Positions 25,451 to 35,491 of a DNA stretch of 64,000 nucleotides are shown here, in pieces; within the stretch, counting starts at the first letter, position 1; every line of letters starts with the position of its first letter. Origin of the DNA: Archangium violaceum (lineage in GTDB: Bacteria > Myxococcota > Myxococcia > Myxococcales > Myxococcaceae). The stretch is from positions 1,302,001-1,366,000 of the forward strand of contig NZ_CP069338.1 of NCBI RefSeq assembly GCF_016859125.1, written 5' to 3'. The notes under the pieces were generated by a model, which did no database searches, was not told the origin of the DNA, and saw only the letters and a list, made by a program, of their open reading frames with translations. The position numbers and the translations under genes were made by a program.

Positions 25451-26029
25451 GTGGAGCCTCCCTGGGACACACTCCTGAGCGGAGACAGCGGTGAGGGTGG
25501 AGCCGACGAAGGAGCGCACGCCGCGACATAACCGTGCCCCACAAGCCCACGCCTCTTGCCACGGTTGGCCACGGAATCACGCGCGCCGACGGCTTGCAAA
25601 CGCGCGACAGCAGGCGCTAATACCCGCGACCCCGGTCGCATGCCCACCACGAAGACGTCCAAGTCCACGAAGTCGTCCGCCAGAAAGCCGGCCGTCCTCG
25701 CAGGTGGTGTCGATGATCACCGAAAAGCGCGGGAATTTGGACGAGCCGAGCGTCGAGGCCTGAAACTGGCGGGCAGAGGTAGGTGGGGGCAGCGCAGAGG
25801 GACGGGGAGAGTTCAAGCAGTTCGCGCCCGAGCCATGTCCACCCGCCCGACCCTCGCCCACCGTGTAGCGGAATGTACAGGTGCGCCGCTGACGCGCAGC
25901 CCATTGCACACCCGGGCATTCATCCTTCCCTCGGAACGGCCGAAGGGACTGGCATCCCCCGTGCACTATGCGACATCCGTGAGATCTGGCTGGGTGTCAC
26001 GCCGTCGCTGATTCTCGAAAGGGTTGTCC
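25451..26029. other. gene-free stretch, no feature recognised
   Basis: About 580 bp without a credible gene. Several open frames on both strands overlap here, none with a known motif, and their compositions conflict. AAAGGG 6 bases before 26030 is the ribosome binding site of the ferritin-like gene. Confidence 0.4.
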
Positions 26030-27094
26030 ATGGTTGGTGAGCGCGTGCTGTTCGTCGTCCTCCTGGGACCCCTGGCCTTCGTGTGGGGGCTCGTCCTCAT
26101 GCGCCAGAAGCGCCACTCCGGCGGCATCCGAGTCCTCGGGGGGGCCATGACTCTCATCGGCACCGCGGTCATGGGGAGCCTGGCCTGGCTCATCACCACG
26201 TTCCTCTCCAGCAACCACTCGAAGGGGCGGGTCCTTCGCCTGCGGGGGCGAACGCGCGTGGCTCGCCGGGCCCTGGGGGAGGGCTGGGCGGATGACGCCG
26301 TTCCGGATGTCTCGGGGCTCACGCCCTGGCAGCGAACGGTGCTCGGGGAGGTATGGATGTACTCGGCGGGCCTGGAGCACGCGTCCGTTCCAGCCTTCTC
26401 GAAGTTGTCGCTCAAGCTCTCCGCCCTGGGGGCGCCCTCGGCGCTGCTGGAGGACTGTCATCTGGCGGCCCTGGATGAAGTCCGTCATGCCAGGCGGTGC
26501 TTCGCGCTCGCCAGGGCCTACTCGGGGGTGCGCTGGACGGCGGGAGCGATTCCGGAGCTCGGACAGGGAAGCGCCCAGCCTTCCCCTACGGGCACGGGGG
26601 ACGACTGGTCCCGGCTGGTGCGCGGGTCGCTGCTGGATGGGTGACTGGCCGAGGGGATGGCCTCCCGGGTCGCGGGCGAAGGGGCGACTCGGGCCACGGA
26701 CCCCGTCGTGCGGGAGACCTTGTCGGTCATCTCCGAGGACGAGGGGCGGCACGCGGAGCTGGCCTGGGACATCATCGCCTTCGCCCTGGAGCGGGGCGGC
26801 CGGGGCGCGAAGGAAGCCTTGCGCCAGGCCCTCTCGGCGTTGGAGTCGCAGCAGACGCCCGCGCTCCCCCGCATCCCGGGCGTCGATGAAGACTTCCTCA
26901 CGCGAAACGGCGTGCTGCCCCAGGCGGAGCTGGGGCGATTGATGGCGGTGTGCATCGAGCGGACGCGCGCCCGGGCGGAGGCGCTGCTCGAGCCGTCGAG
27001 CCTCCCGGCGCGGCACGGCCCCATCGACTTCCAGGGCGTGCCCGCTTCGTCTCCGCGCGACGCGGTGCCCGTGGAGGCTGCACCGCGAGGCTGA
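26030..27094 (+). pseudogene. membrane-anchored ferritin-like protein interrupted by an in-frame TGA
   Basis: A 354-codon frame with one in-frame TGA at 26642-26644. The first part has two N-terminal membrane segments (VLFVVLLGPLAFVWGLVL and GAMTLIGTAVMGSLAWLITT). A ferritin-like helical domain follows: SAGLEHASVPAFSKLSLKLS and HLAALDEVRHARRCFALARA, which contains the E-x-x-H iron-ligand pattern. After the TGA the same frame continues with EGMASRVAGEGATRATDPVV and SEDEGRHAELAWDIIAF, the second E-x-x-H ligand pair. The local context is SLLDG-stop-LAEG, and relatives typically have Cys at the stop position (DGCxxE). One base change or UGA recoding would restore a full protein. Most simply it is a recent nonsense pseudogene. 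Confidence 0.75.
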
Positions 27095-27110
27095 CCGGTG
27101 CGCGAGCCAG

Positions 27111-27632
27111 GTGGTCTACAAGGTGATGGCCGACGTCTACGGCACCACGAAGGCGACCGGCCCGCTGCGCAACATGCTCCCTGTGGACAGGCGAGCGCCC
27201 CTACATGCGGCGATGGCGGAGTGGAGCTTTGATCCGGCCGACCTGCCCAGGGTCCGGGAGGAGTGCAGGGATTATTTCGAGCAGAGCGGCTGGCCCAACA
27301 TGCCCATTGAGATCGAGCTGACCAAGACGGACGGTTACCACATGTCGCCGTGGAACTGGCCCGGGCTGGAGTACGTCGTCAAGTTCAACTTCATGTACCT
27401 CACCGACGTCTGCAGGACCGAGGCGGAGCGGGAAGGAATCTACACCCACCTCCGAGGACTCTGGGCGCACCTCACCCAGGCGGGGATTCGATTCAAGGCC
27501 CACTGGGGGAAGATCAACTTCATGGACCATGCCTTCGTTCGCGCGAACCATGGGTTGGAGCTGTTCGAGCCGCTCATCCATCCCCTGTTCATGAAGGAGT
27601 ACCTGGCCGAGAGGCTGTTGCCATCGCACTGA
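27111..27632 (+). pseudogene. FAD-linked lactone oxidase (ALO-type) C-terminal fragment
   Basis: About 173 codons of the C-terminal half of a D-arabinono-1,4-lactone oxidase/FAD-binding oxidoreductase. EWSFDPADLPRVREECRDYF and PIEIELTKTDGYHMSPWN belong to the substrate domain; AHWGKINFMDHAFVRANHGL with the following YLAERLLPSH matches the family's terminal H-W-G-K motif. The whole FAD-binding half (about 200 residues with the His-FAD attachment region) is absent, and sequence before 27111 is unrelated. The apparent GTG start is therefore not native. It sits 16 bp after the ferritin-like gene. Confidence 0.68.
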
Positions 27633-27756
27633 AGAAACCATCGCCACTGAGTCTGCCCCTGAACTGGAGCAGTGGGTCGGAGAGTACGACGTGAGCGGAA
27701 AGTCCCCCGGGCCTTCGAAGGAAACCGGCCATGGCGGATGACACTGGGGCTACACC

Positions 27757-27865
27757 CAGAGTGCACCGGCCTGGCTCACAGCTCTTGGGCTCCCGTCAGC
27801 GGCCTTCCTCTGCCTCTCTGCTCCCTCCCGCTGCCCTCGACATTGCCCCCATTCCTCTTATGCGC
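27757..27865 (+). repeat. inverted repeat R1, right copy
   Basis: Reverse-complement partner of 25339-25450. It starts CAGAGTGCACCGGCCTGGC and ends CCCATTCCTCTTATGCGC. The rest of 27633-28099 has no gene; the last part leads into the desaturase start. Confidence 0.75.
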
Positions 27866-28099
27866 GGTCGCCATGTCCGCTGTCCTGCATGGCGTTTCGG
27901 CGACCCCCCTCATGACATGGTACTCACGTCGGAATCAGCGAAGGCCCCGAGCGCATCGGCGGGATAGCGGCCCTCCTGCGGGCGGTAGGTGGCCAGCCCG
28001 CCCCCCACCGAGTGGACTTGCCTTCGGTTCCCAGCCCGGGGGCTCGTGCCCCTGCCCATGCGCACATTGAAGGTGCGCTTCGCGCGGGGGCCTTCAACC

Positions 28100-28894
28100 A
28101 TGATCTCTCTCTTCTTTGTCACCCACTGGGGACTCTCCGTCCTGATGCAGAGTCTATTCCTGCACCGCTACGCGGCTCACCAGATGTACACCATGGGGCC
28201 GCGCACCGAGCGCGCCATGCACTTGTTGACCCTGGTAGCCCAGGGCTCGAGCTACCTCGAGCCACGAACCTACGCGCTCCTCCACCGCGAGCATCATGCC
28301 TTCGCCGACACGGAGAAGGATCCTCATTCGCCCGCCATCCACCGCAACCCATTCCGGATGATGCTGGAGACGGCGCGGCGCTACTCCGATTACTTCTCGG
28401 GGCGAAAGCTCCCCGAGGCACGCTTCCTCGGCCGGTATCCCGAGTGGCCTTTCATCGACCGCACGTTCAACAAGTGGCCGGTACGCATTGGCTGCGGAGC
28501 GCTCTACACACTGTTCTACTGGCGCTTCGCCACCCGGCGCTGGCAATTCCTGGCCCTGCCCATCCACTTCGTGATGGGCCCGCTGCACGGGGCCATCGTC
28601 AACTGGTGCGGCCACCGCTACGGCTACCGCAATTTCTCCACCCGGGATCTGTCCCGCAACTCGCTGCCCGTGGACGCGGTATGCATGGGGGAACTGTTCC
28701 AGAACAATCACCACGCCCGGCCGGCGAACCCGAACTTCGCCGCCCGCCGCTTCGAGTTCGATCCCACCTGGTGGGTGATGAAGCAGCTGGCCCGCATGCG
28801 GCTCATTCGCATCACTCACGCCCCGGCAGCGCCAGCGGATCGCGCCCAGGCTCAGCCGTTCCCTCGCGAGGGATGGCGGGCGAGGATGCCGTAG
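28100..28894 (+). CDS. acyl-CoA desaturase (delta-9 type membrane di-iron enzyme)
   Basis: A 264-residue fatty-acid desaturase that introduces a double bond into acyl chains at the inner membrane. The three His boxes are all present: HRYAAH (residues 22-27), HREHH (62-66) and NHHARP with GHRYGYRN upstream of it. Hydrophobic stretches are ISLFFVTHWGLSVLMQSLFL near the N-terminus and a second pair around LPIHFVMGPLHGAIVN. The short N-terminus is typical of this bacterial subgroup, which supports ATG 28100; upstream in-frame residues are Arg/Pro-rich and unlike a membrane protein. It lies in a rearranged region yet looks intact. No electron-donor gene is adjacent. Confidence 0.9.
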   Translation: MISLFFVTHWGLSVLMQSLFLHRYAAHQMYTMGPRTERAMHLLTLVAQGSSYLEPRTYALLHREHHAFADTEKDPHSPAIHRNPFRMMLETARRYSDYFSGRKLPEARFLGRYPEWPFIDRTFNKWPVRIGCGALYTLFYWRFATRRWQFLALPIHFVMGPLHGAIVNWCGHRYGYRNFSTRDLSRNSLPVDAVCMGELFQNNHHARPANPNFAARRFEFDPTWWVMKQLARMRLIRITHAPAAPADRAQAQPFPREGWRARMP

Positions 28895-29458
28895 AAGGTG
28901 AGAGCGGCGGCTGCGCTACCCAGCCTGTTGCATATCCACCCCTGCCTCAGCCTCCCAAGGACGTCCTTCCACTTCGCGGCTCCGTTGGGCCGGCCTGGGC
29001 GTACCTCCGCGGGGCTTTTGTCCCGACCGCTCGTTTCCTTGCCCACCCGGCTGTAGAGGGCACGCTGTCCATGGCCATCTCCCAACCGAAAGGTAGCCTC
29101 GCCCCGCCTGGCGGCCATGGGTCGACTGGAAGCTGGGGCAGGTGTGGGCGGGCGCTACCTCCCGCGCTCGGGACATCCAGCACTCCGGATGGCCTGGATG
29201 GGCTGCGCGAGCGACGCCCGATTTCCCCCGCCGTACCCCGTGCCCTCCCTCATGAGGGCAGGATTGATCCAAAGTCCGTAGGAGAGGTTTTGAAGAGGCG
29301 GAGAGCAAGTCCAGACATTCACAGGCAAAGAGGGAGCATCCCTCCGGACGGCGCCTGAAAGAGGGGCGCCGTGGAAGGACAGGAGTGAAGGTACACAGGC
29401 CGAACAGCCAGGGGAGAAGAGGCGCGGGAAGGCCGGAGCGGGAGCAGCTGGCGGGCGC
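28895..29458. other. gene-free stretch between desaturase and ISAs1 remnant
   Basis: About 560 bp without a credible gene on either strand. Open frames here are antisense-like and lack motifs. It may include the lost end of the neighbouring transposon. Confidence 0.4.
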
Positions 29459-30686
29459 TCAGGCAAGTGTGGCCAGACTCTCGGGCAGCACGGCCAGACC
29501 CAACAGGCCCTGGTAGAGCACCTCCATGGTGCGTGCGAAGCTTTGGGGCCGTTTGTCGCGAGTCGGCAGGTGCGTGCGCACCAGGGCCAGCAGGTTGTAG
29601 GCCAGCAAACGCAGCCAGCTGAGCACCAGGGGTGCATTGCCTCGCAGGCTGGGCGAGGCGCTGTCCTCCTCCAGCACCACGTCCGCTGTCCAGTTGGGCC
29701 CGTTCTCAATCCCCCAGTGCCGGCGTACCAACGTCAGCATCCGCTCCGGGGACAGTTGCCCTGTGGGAATGGAGGTGAGGAACAGCCGCGTCTCCACCTT
29801 CGGCAGCTCGCCGTCTCTGGTTCGCGTCTGCCTCACCCATACCCATTGCTGGGCGCCGGGAAAGTCCTCCTCTGGCGGCTTGTCCACCACCCTCAACTCC
29901 CTCTCCACCCACTCCCCGCTCGTCCGCTCGCGCGTGCGCACCTTCACTGGCGCCACCGCCAGCGCCACCCACGCCTTGTCATGTAGCCGGTGGAAGTTCT
30001 CCTTGAGCGCCATCAGGTAGTCTTCTCCACCACCCGTTTGAACAACTCCGGGAACGCCGTCGCCTCTCCCTGCTTGCCTTCCAGCAACTTCTGGTCGAGC
30101 ACCGGCTGGGCCGCGCTGCTGGTGAGACTGGCGCGCAGCGCGTACGGGTACCAGTACTCCCGCCCCTGCTCATCCTTCGTCGTGTGGCTCGGCTCGCACG
30201 GCGGCTGCCCCGGCGTGCTCTCCCCCGCCTTCCCGTCAATGCTGACGACGCCCCGGGCGAAGAGCTCATGGCGTATCAGCCCCACTTCCAGGCCTCGGTG
30301 CACCATCTGGTGCACCTCCTGCTCCAACCCCTCTGGCTCCAACTTCCCCAGCAGCCTATCCAACGTCGTGTCGGACACCGGCCGCTTCAGCCCCTCGGGC
30401 GCCGTGCCTTCGCGCAGCATGTCCTCCCCCAGCGCCTCGGCATGCCTCAACACCCGCCGCCCCACCGCAATCGCCTGCACCAGCAGCATCAACATCGCCG
30501 CCAGCGGGTGCCTCTGTCCCCGGCGGGCCCGGGGTCCTTTACCTCCTTGAATGTCAGCCCCAGGCTCGCCATCATCCTCTGCACGCGGGAGGGGGTTTCC
30601 TGCTCGTCCTTCTTCCCCTTCCCGTTTCCCGCTTGGGGTGTGGAGGGCCCGCCAGCCCTCCCGCCCCGGTTTTTCTTCCCACTCAT
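29459..30686 (-). pseudogene. ISAs1-like transposase, two frameshifts
   Basis: One transposase spread over three frames. The N-terminal part (30686 to about 30515) ends MASLGLTFKEVKD. After a one-base shift in a C/G run near 30525 it continues as RHPLAAMLMLLVQAIAVG, SDTTLDRLLGKLEPEGL and FARGVVSIDGKAG, the DDE-region motif. A second one-base shift at about 30015 passes from FKRVVEK to DYLMALKENF, then RHWGIENGPNWTADVVLEED, the conserved late motif with the catalytic Glu. The end is LPESLATLA. Reading the pieces together gives a family-length protein, so the element was once intact. Terminal repeats were not identified. No slippery sequence is seen at either site. Confidence 0.82.
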
Positions 30687-30996
30687 CCTTCTCCTCCCCG
30701 GACCTGTCCGGCCCGTCTCCGGCTCTGTGCTGGCGCTCCCCCTCGCGATCTGCCCGCGGCTGCTCGCCTCCGGTGGGCGCCTGTAGGCGGGACTATACTT
30801 CAGCCGTAGGCCCGGGTGGGATGACCTCTCCCGTGGGACTTTGAATCAAGCCTGCCTCATGAGGGTCGGCCGCCTTCCCTTTGCAACCCCTGGGCCGCCC
30901 CTCCCCGGACCCCTCCCCATCTCCCAGTGTGGCGATAGAGCCACCAAGGAGAGTCCATCAGCAAGCGTGCTCACATCCCCATCAACAAGCCTGCGC

Positions 30997-31122
30997 GGTA
31001 ACACCTACCAGCGGCTCGTGCTCGACGGTGTCGGTCACATCCCCGCACGGGAAGCCCCAGGCAAGGTCGCGGACGCGGTGCTCGCGCATCTCAGGAGCCC
31101 AGGACGGCTCCCCCTTCCGTAA
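30997..31122 (+). pseudogene. alpha/beta hydrolase C-terminal stump
   Basis: The last 41 codons of an alpha/beta hydrolase: QRLVLDGVGHIPAREAPGKV and ADAVLAHLRSPGR, with the catalytic-type His in DGVGH. No upstream hydrolase sequence is present. The surrounding 30687-31357 interval otherwise contains no gene; its last 80 bp are AT-richer and should hold the promoter of the GH5 gene. Confidence 0.6.
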
Positions 31123-31357
31123 GCACCCAAGCAGCCCATGAGTCGCCCTCCAGGACACCCGTCCACGGAGTTCTCGCTCCGCCGCGGTCAACTCCACCAT
31201 AAACATTGAAAGAGACTGGAAACAGGCTGGCTTGCACTTCCCTCCACTCACCGTTTAGACTACAATTAACTGGTAGTTCTGATTTCCCCAAGTTGCCTGA
31301 CCTCATCTGGGATTGAGCACACATTGCCCATCCCACAATCTGGAGGAAAAACCACAC

Positions 31358-32428
31358 ATGAAGAACACCCGACTGATGGGATGGCTCACCCTGGGGGCAT
31401 TCCTCTGGGGTTGCGGTGGACCGATCGAGGAGCAGTCCGGGACCCAGAAGCCGGAGACCCGCGCGAATGAGGTCACGCTGGCCGGACCCCTGCCGTACCG
31501 TGGGATCAACCTCGCGAGTGCCGAGTTCGGCTCGGCGATTCCGGGCACGCACGGCAAAGACTATGTCTATCCGGATCCCGCCTACGCGAACTACACCACG
31601 GCGGATTACTACATCACCAAGGGCATGACGACGTTCCGCCTGCCTTTCAGGTGGGAGCGGCTGCAGCGGACGCGGAATGCCGCGTTCGACGCCACGGAAC
31701 TGAGCCGGCTGAAGACAACGGTGAACCGGCTCACCGGCAAGGGCGCGACCGTCATCCTGGATCCGCACAACTACGCTCGCTACAACGGTGCCCTCATCGG
31801 CTCGGGTATTCCCAACGCCGATTTCGCCGACTTCTGGACGCGGCTGGCCAACGAGTTCAAGGGCAATGAGAAGGTCGTCTTCGGCCTCATGAACGAGCCC
31901 CACAGCATGCCCACGGAGCAGTGGTTGGCGGCGGCCAACGCCGCCATCCAGGCCATTCGCAACACCGGAGCCACCCAGCTCATCCTCGTGCCGGGCAACG
32001 CGTGGACTGGTGCCCACTCGTGGACGAGCAACTGGTACGGCACGCCCAACGCCACGGTGATGCTGCAGGTCAAGGATCCCCGCAACAACTACGCCTTCGA
32101 GGTCCACCAGTATCTGGACAGCGACTCCTCGGGCACCCAGGCCTCCTGTGTAAGCACGACCATCGGCGCGCAGCGGATGCAGTCCTTCACGAACTGGCTG
32201 CGCGCGAATGGCAAGAAGGGCTTCCTGGGCGAGGTGGCCGGCGGAACGGACTCGGTCTGCCTGAGCGCCCTCGACAACATCCTGGACCACCTGGAGGCGA
32301 ATTCGGATGTCTACCTCGGGTGGACGTACTGGGCCGGTGGACCCTGGTGGGGCAGCTACTTCTTCTCGCTCGAGCCGGCGAGCGGCGTGGACAAGCCCCA
32401 GATGAGCGCGCTGAGCAGCCACCTCTGA
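31358..32428 (+). CDS. GH5-type endoglucanase lipoprotein
   Basis: A 356-residue secreted glycoside hydrolase that would cleave beta-1,4-glucan. MKNTRLMGWLTLGAFLWGC gives a lipobox (FLWGC). The GH5 TIM barrel runs from YRGINLASAEFG to the end: YYITKGMTTFRLPFRWERL, VILDPHNYARYN, FGLMNEPHSMP with acid/base Glu180 and GFLGEVAGG with nucleophile Glu292, then YLGWTYWAGGPWWGSYFFSL. Length is that of a single catalytic domain without a binding module. GGAGG lies 11 bases before the ATG. It looks intact in a region full of remnants and is flanked by a hydrolase stump and an RCC1 remnant. Confidence 0.93.
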   Translation: MKNTRLMGWLTLGAFLWGCGGPIEEQSGTQKPETRANEVTLAGPLPYRGINLASAEFGSAIPGTHGKDYVYPDPAYANYTTADYYITKGMTTFRLPFRWERLQRTRNAAFDATELSRLKTTVNRLTGKGATVILDPHNYARYNGALIGSGIPNADFADFWTRLANEFKGNEKVVFGLMNEPHSMPTEQWLAAANAAIQAIRNTGATQLILVPGNAWTGAHSWTSNWYGTPNATVMLQVKDPRNNYAFEVHQYLDSDSSGTQASCVSTTIGAQRMQSFTNWLRANGKKGFLGEVAGGTDSVCLSALDNILDHLEANSDVYLGWTYWAGGPWWGSYFFSLEPASGVDKPQMSALSSHL

Positions 32429-32662
32429 CGGAGCCTCCCCCGCCGGACATCGTCCTGGCCTCTTCCATGAGCTGGAGCGTTTCGACGAGGATGCCCTGTC
32501 CGGGCACCCTCGTTCCCCTCCGGAGGAGTCACCTTGAACGTTGAAGATCTCCTGGGATTCGCCCGGTGATGACTTGTGGAGGGCAGGGACACCTCGCCGC
32601 CAACCGAACCACCATCGCGCGTCTGGCGGTCTACCCCCCTTGGAATCAGCCGCGCGGGCAAC

Positions 32663-33028
32663 AGTAAGGTACAGGGCCTCGATGGGGTGAAATCCCTCGC
32701 GGCCGGCGACGATTTTTCCTACGTGACGGAACTCTCGGCGGGTGGAGCCTTCTCCCTGGCACTGCTCCAGAATGGCACGGTGTGGGGTTTTGGCGACAAC
32801 AGCTCGGGTCAAATCGACGATTCAAAGCAGCTCACCTATCCTACCCCCGTCCAGCGTCCGGGGCTCGCGGGAGTCGTGAATGTCGTGAATATCTCCGCGG
32901 GCCCTGCACACGTCCTGGCCGTGCTCTCCGACGGTACGGCTCGCGCCTGGGGCAGTAATGTGTATGACCAGATTGGAGACGGAGTGTCGAGCATCCATTC
33001 CACTCCAGTCCTCGTGCCACTGGTTTGA
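32663..33028 (+). pseudogene. RCC1-repeat gene remnant, segment copy A
   Basis: This matches two separated parts of the complete RCC1 lipoprotein gene at 52070-53509. It begins with KVQGLDGVKSLAAGDDFS (equivalent to 52437 onward) and jumps directly to VTELSAGGAFSLALLQNGTV (equivalent to about 53205 onward), so about 700 bp of repeats were deleted. The end (SNVYDQIGDGVSSIHSTPVL) is as in the full gene, except for a different last residue and a small in-frame insertion, VVNVVN for VVT. There is no signal peptide or start. The gene's terminator hairpin follows. Confidence 0.85.
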
Positions 33029-33043
33029 ATGCTCCACGGAGGT

Positions 33044-33073
33044 CCAGGCACACTGTTGAATCCGTGTGCCTGG
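33044..33073 (+). terminator. hairpin after RCC1 remnant (copy A)
   Basis: A perfect 10-bp stem CCAGGCACAC with GTGTGCCTGG and a 10-base loop, identical to the hairpin behind the complete RCC1 gene at 53544-53573. Confidence 0.65.
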
Positions 33074-33167
33074 GCTTCCAGGGTTCGCATGCGCTCCGCA
33101 TGGCCGGATGCACCGCGCGCCCGCAGGTACTCCGCCAGGCGCGAACGTGTCCAGCGGGTGAAGGCGA

Positions 33168-34155
33168 TTACAGGAGGGGGAGCCCGGTGAGGAGGCGCCC
33201 GATGAAGTCCTGCAGATGATCCACCGTGGGGGCCATCACCCACCCGGCGCGCGCGTCGCGGAAGATGCGCTCCACGGGAAGATGGCGGGAGAAGGCGGCG
33301 CCACCACAGGCCTTCATCGCCAGGTCACACACCTCGAGCGCTGCCTCGATGGATGACAGGCGCGATTGGAGCAGAGGGAGGAGCGGCGCTGGAGCCGGGG
33401 GGTTGAATCCGGACAGCGCGGCGCCGAGGAGCGCTCGGGCCTGCTCGGTGCGGACGCTCATCTGCGCCAGGCGTGCGCGGAGGTTTGGCAGCTCCCTCAG
33501 GTGAGTGCCGGTTTGTGCGAAGCCTGCCTGCTGGAGATGCCGTGCCGTCGCCTCGACGGCCGCCTGGCACAGGCCATTGGACATCGCGGCCGTACCGACA
33601 CAAAACCACGGCAGCACCTGCCCCACGAGCGCCGAAGCCCCCTCGCCCATGGGCGTGAGGAGCGCATCCGCGGAGAGCTGGACAGCATCCAAGGACACTG
33701 GCGCCGAGCCATTGCCGCGCAGACCGAGTCCCTCGAATCTCCCGGTGACCCGGACTCCTTCGGTACGCCGTTCCACCAGGAGCAGCACCGACTCGAGTGC
33801 GGAGGCGGCACCCGGGACCCGCGCGCACGCGATGTACGAGTCGGCAACGCGAGCATGTGTGCGGCGGTGGTGTGCATCACGAACACCATGGCGGTGGAAG
33901 AGCAGGCCTTCGCCAAGACCTCCACGACCGCGGCGAACGTCCGGGGCCCCTGACCTTGCCCCCCTACTCCCGTGGGAGGCACAGACCCAGGAGTCCCTGC
34001 TCGGCCAATGCCGCCACGCTGTCGCGCGGAAACGTTGCCTCCGCATCGACGGAGGCCGCTTTCGGGGCGAGGACCGTGCGAGCAAGCTCTTCGCCAAGGG
34101 AGACATACCGCAGGGAGGACTCATCCAGGAGTGGGGTCAAGGGAGTGGGGTTCAT
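33168..34155 (-). pseudogene. acyl-CoA dehydrogenase pseudogene, copy A
   Basis: This is the partner of the gene at 45830-47004. The N-terminal part NPTPLTPLLDESSLRYVSLG ends in a stop after GLLGLCLPRE because one base is missing, exactly as in the other copy. In addition about 187 bp are deleted after VMHTTAA, which shifts the frame again. The C-terminal domain (VCDLAMKACGGAAFSRHLPV, RIFRDARAGWVMAPTVDHLQ) is otherwise unchanged. Not functional. Confidence 0.88.
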
Positions 34156-34179
34156 TTGGAATGAGCTCGGAGAAGGGAC

Positions 34180-35141
34180 CTATCGCTCGCTTTCGATGAT
34201 TCGCATCAACTCGTCGAGATCAACCGGCTTGAGGAGGAAGTGCTGGATACCCGCCTCCCGGGCTCGCACCCGGTCTCGCTCCTGGCCATAGCCCGTCAGC
34301 GCCACCAGGGTGACCCCGGCCATGTTCGGCTCGCCCCGGAGCCGTTGAGCGACCTGGAAGCCATCCATCCCAGGCAGGCCGAGATCCAGGACGATGAGCT
34401 CGGGTTTCTGGAGAAGCGCCTGTCCGATGGCCCCAGGCCCCTCATGGGCCAGATGGACCGTGTGTCCTCGGAACTGGAGGTACTCCATCAGGGTCTCGGC
34501 CGCGTCGATGTTGTCGTCCACCACCAGGACGCGGCGCGTGCGGACGGTCTGGGAGCGAGGAGCGGCATCCACCGGCTTCGCGTCCTGGGGGCGCTCCTGC
34601 TTGGAGGTTACGGGCAGAGACACCCTGAACTCGCTGCCACGATCCGGACCTTCGCTCCGCGCCTCGACGCTTCCTCCGTGCAACGAGACCAGATCCCGGA
34701 CCAGGGTCAAGCCGATGCCAAGACCCCCGAGGTGACGCGACAGCGGCTGCTCTCCCTGTCGGAACGGCTCGAAGACGTGGGGCAGGAGCTCCGCCGGAAT
34801 GCCCATACCCGTGTCCCGGATGCTCACGACGACGCGGTCCGCCTCCTCGAAGACCGACACGGCGATGTCTCCGCCCGGTGGCGTGAACTTGGCCGCGTTG
34901 TTCAACAAATTCACGAAGACCTGCTCGAGACGCGCTGGAGCTCCTTGCAGGAGATGCGACGCGCTCCCGAGCTCCACCGATAGCCGGTGTTGCTGGGTCA
35001 TGAGCCGCACCCCGTCCAGAGCTCGATGGAGTACATCCTCCAAGAGCAGAGGCTCCGGGAAGACTTGGACCTTGCCCCGGGTAATGCGGGAGACATCCAG
35101 AAGATCATCGAGCAGGCGCGTCATGTGCTTGACCTGCCGCG
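34180..35141 (-). pseudogene. hybrid histidine kinase fragment, copy A
   Basis: The C-terminal half of the kinase found complete at 47029-49104. It retains the end of the HisKA helices (MTRLLDDLLDVSRITRGKVQ), the HATPase domain (VFVNLLNNAAKFTPPGG, LGGLGIGLTLVRDLVSLHGG) and the receiver (VLVVDDNIDAAETLMEYLQF, LIVLDLGLPGMDG). PAS, GAF and the phosphorylatable His are gone. Homology stops at base 35141-35142, where repeat R2 starts. It differs from the full copy at a few residues (for example HLLQGAPARL for HFLQGDPARL). An ATG at 35124 would give a kinase unable to autophosphorylate. Confidence 0.88.
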
Positions 35142-35258
35142 CTTGCTACCCGCTGCCCCGGGGCGGGATTCCTCTGCCTTGTGCTCGATAACTCAAGCCA
35201 ACGCGCTCGACCTCAGCCCTCATGCATGTCTTGAGCCAGTCGTCGCGAATATGGTGGG
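35141..35258 (+). repeat. inverted repeat R2, left copy
   Basis: A 118-bp block starting GCTTGCTACCCGCTGCCCCG and ending CGCGAATATGGTGGG. Its reverse complement recurs at 40218-40335 with only a few substitutions and identical length. The left edge coincides exactly with the truncation point of the histidine kinase copy. No protein family is recognised in it. Confidence 0.88.
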
Positions 35259-35458
35259 TTGATTCGTTCGGACCCCGGGTGGAAGGCCGCCAGCCCCCCT
35301 GGAGCAGCAGATCGCGAAGGCCTACGCGGAGGAGCTCGGGCTCACCTCCCCGCTCTACGCACGGCCACGCGACTCGCTTGCTCCAATCCCTCGACCCGTG
35401 AGGCGTTGTTCGGCGCGATGGTGCCCTCCACCCGGCTCATCGGACTCCGGGGAAAGGA

Positions 35459-35491
35459 AGTCACCTCACCCCGGAGCGTGGTGAGGTGACT
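35459..35491. terminator. strong 12-bp hairpin
   Basis: AGTCACCTCACC pairs perfectly with GGTGAGGTGACT across a 9-base loop. It is 189 bp past the stop of the GH51-like gene on the minus strand. The interval 35259-35679 otherwise holds no complete gene; a short plus-strand stretch LEQQIAKAYAEELGLTSPLY looks like coding debris of unknown origin. Confidence 0.55.

Larger units (their letters stand above)
33121..35141 (-). repeat. segmental duplication, copy A (acyl-CoA dehydrogenase-kinase block)
   Basis: This block is nearly identical to 45783-47990. The alignment offset is 12662 at the left end and 12849 at the right, because copy A lacks 187 bp inside the dehydrogenase gene. It ends at 35141-35142, where repeat R2 begins. 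Confidence 0.9.

Noticed and set aside
25451-26029. Possible small gene with a Lys/Ser/Thr-rich start near 25640
   Set aside because: The frame is short, its composition is that of random GC-rich DNA, and no ribosome binding site or relative is evident.
30000-30030. Programmed frameshift in the ISAs1 transposase
   Set aside because: No slippery heptamer is present, a second frameshift exists upstream, and this family does not normally use frameshifting. Decay is simpler.
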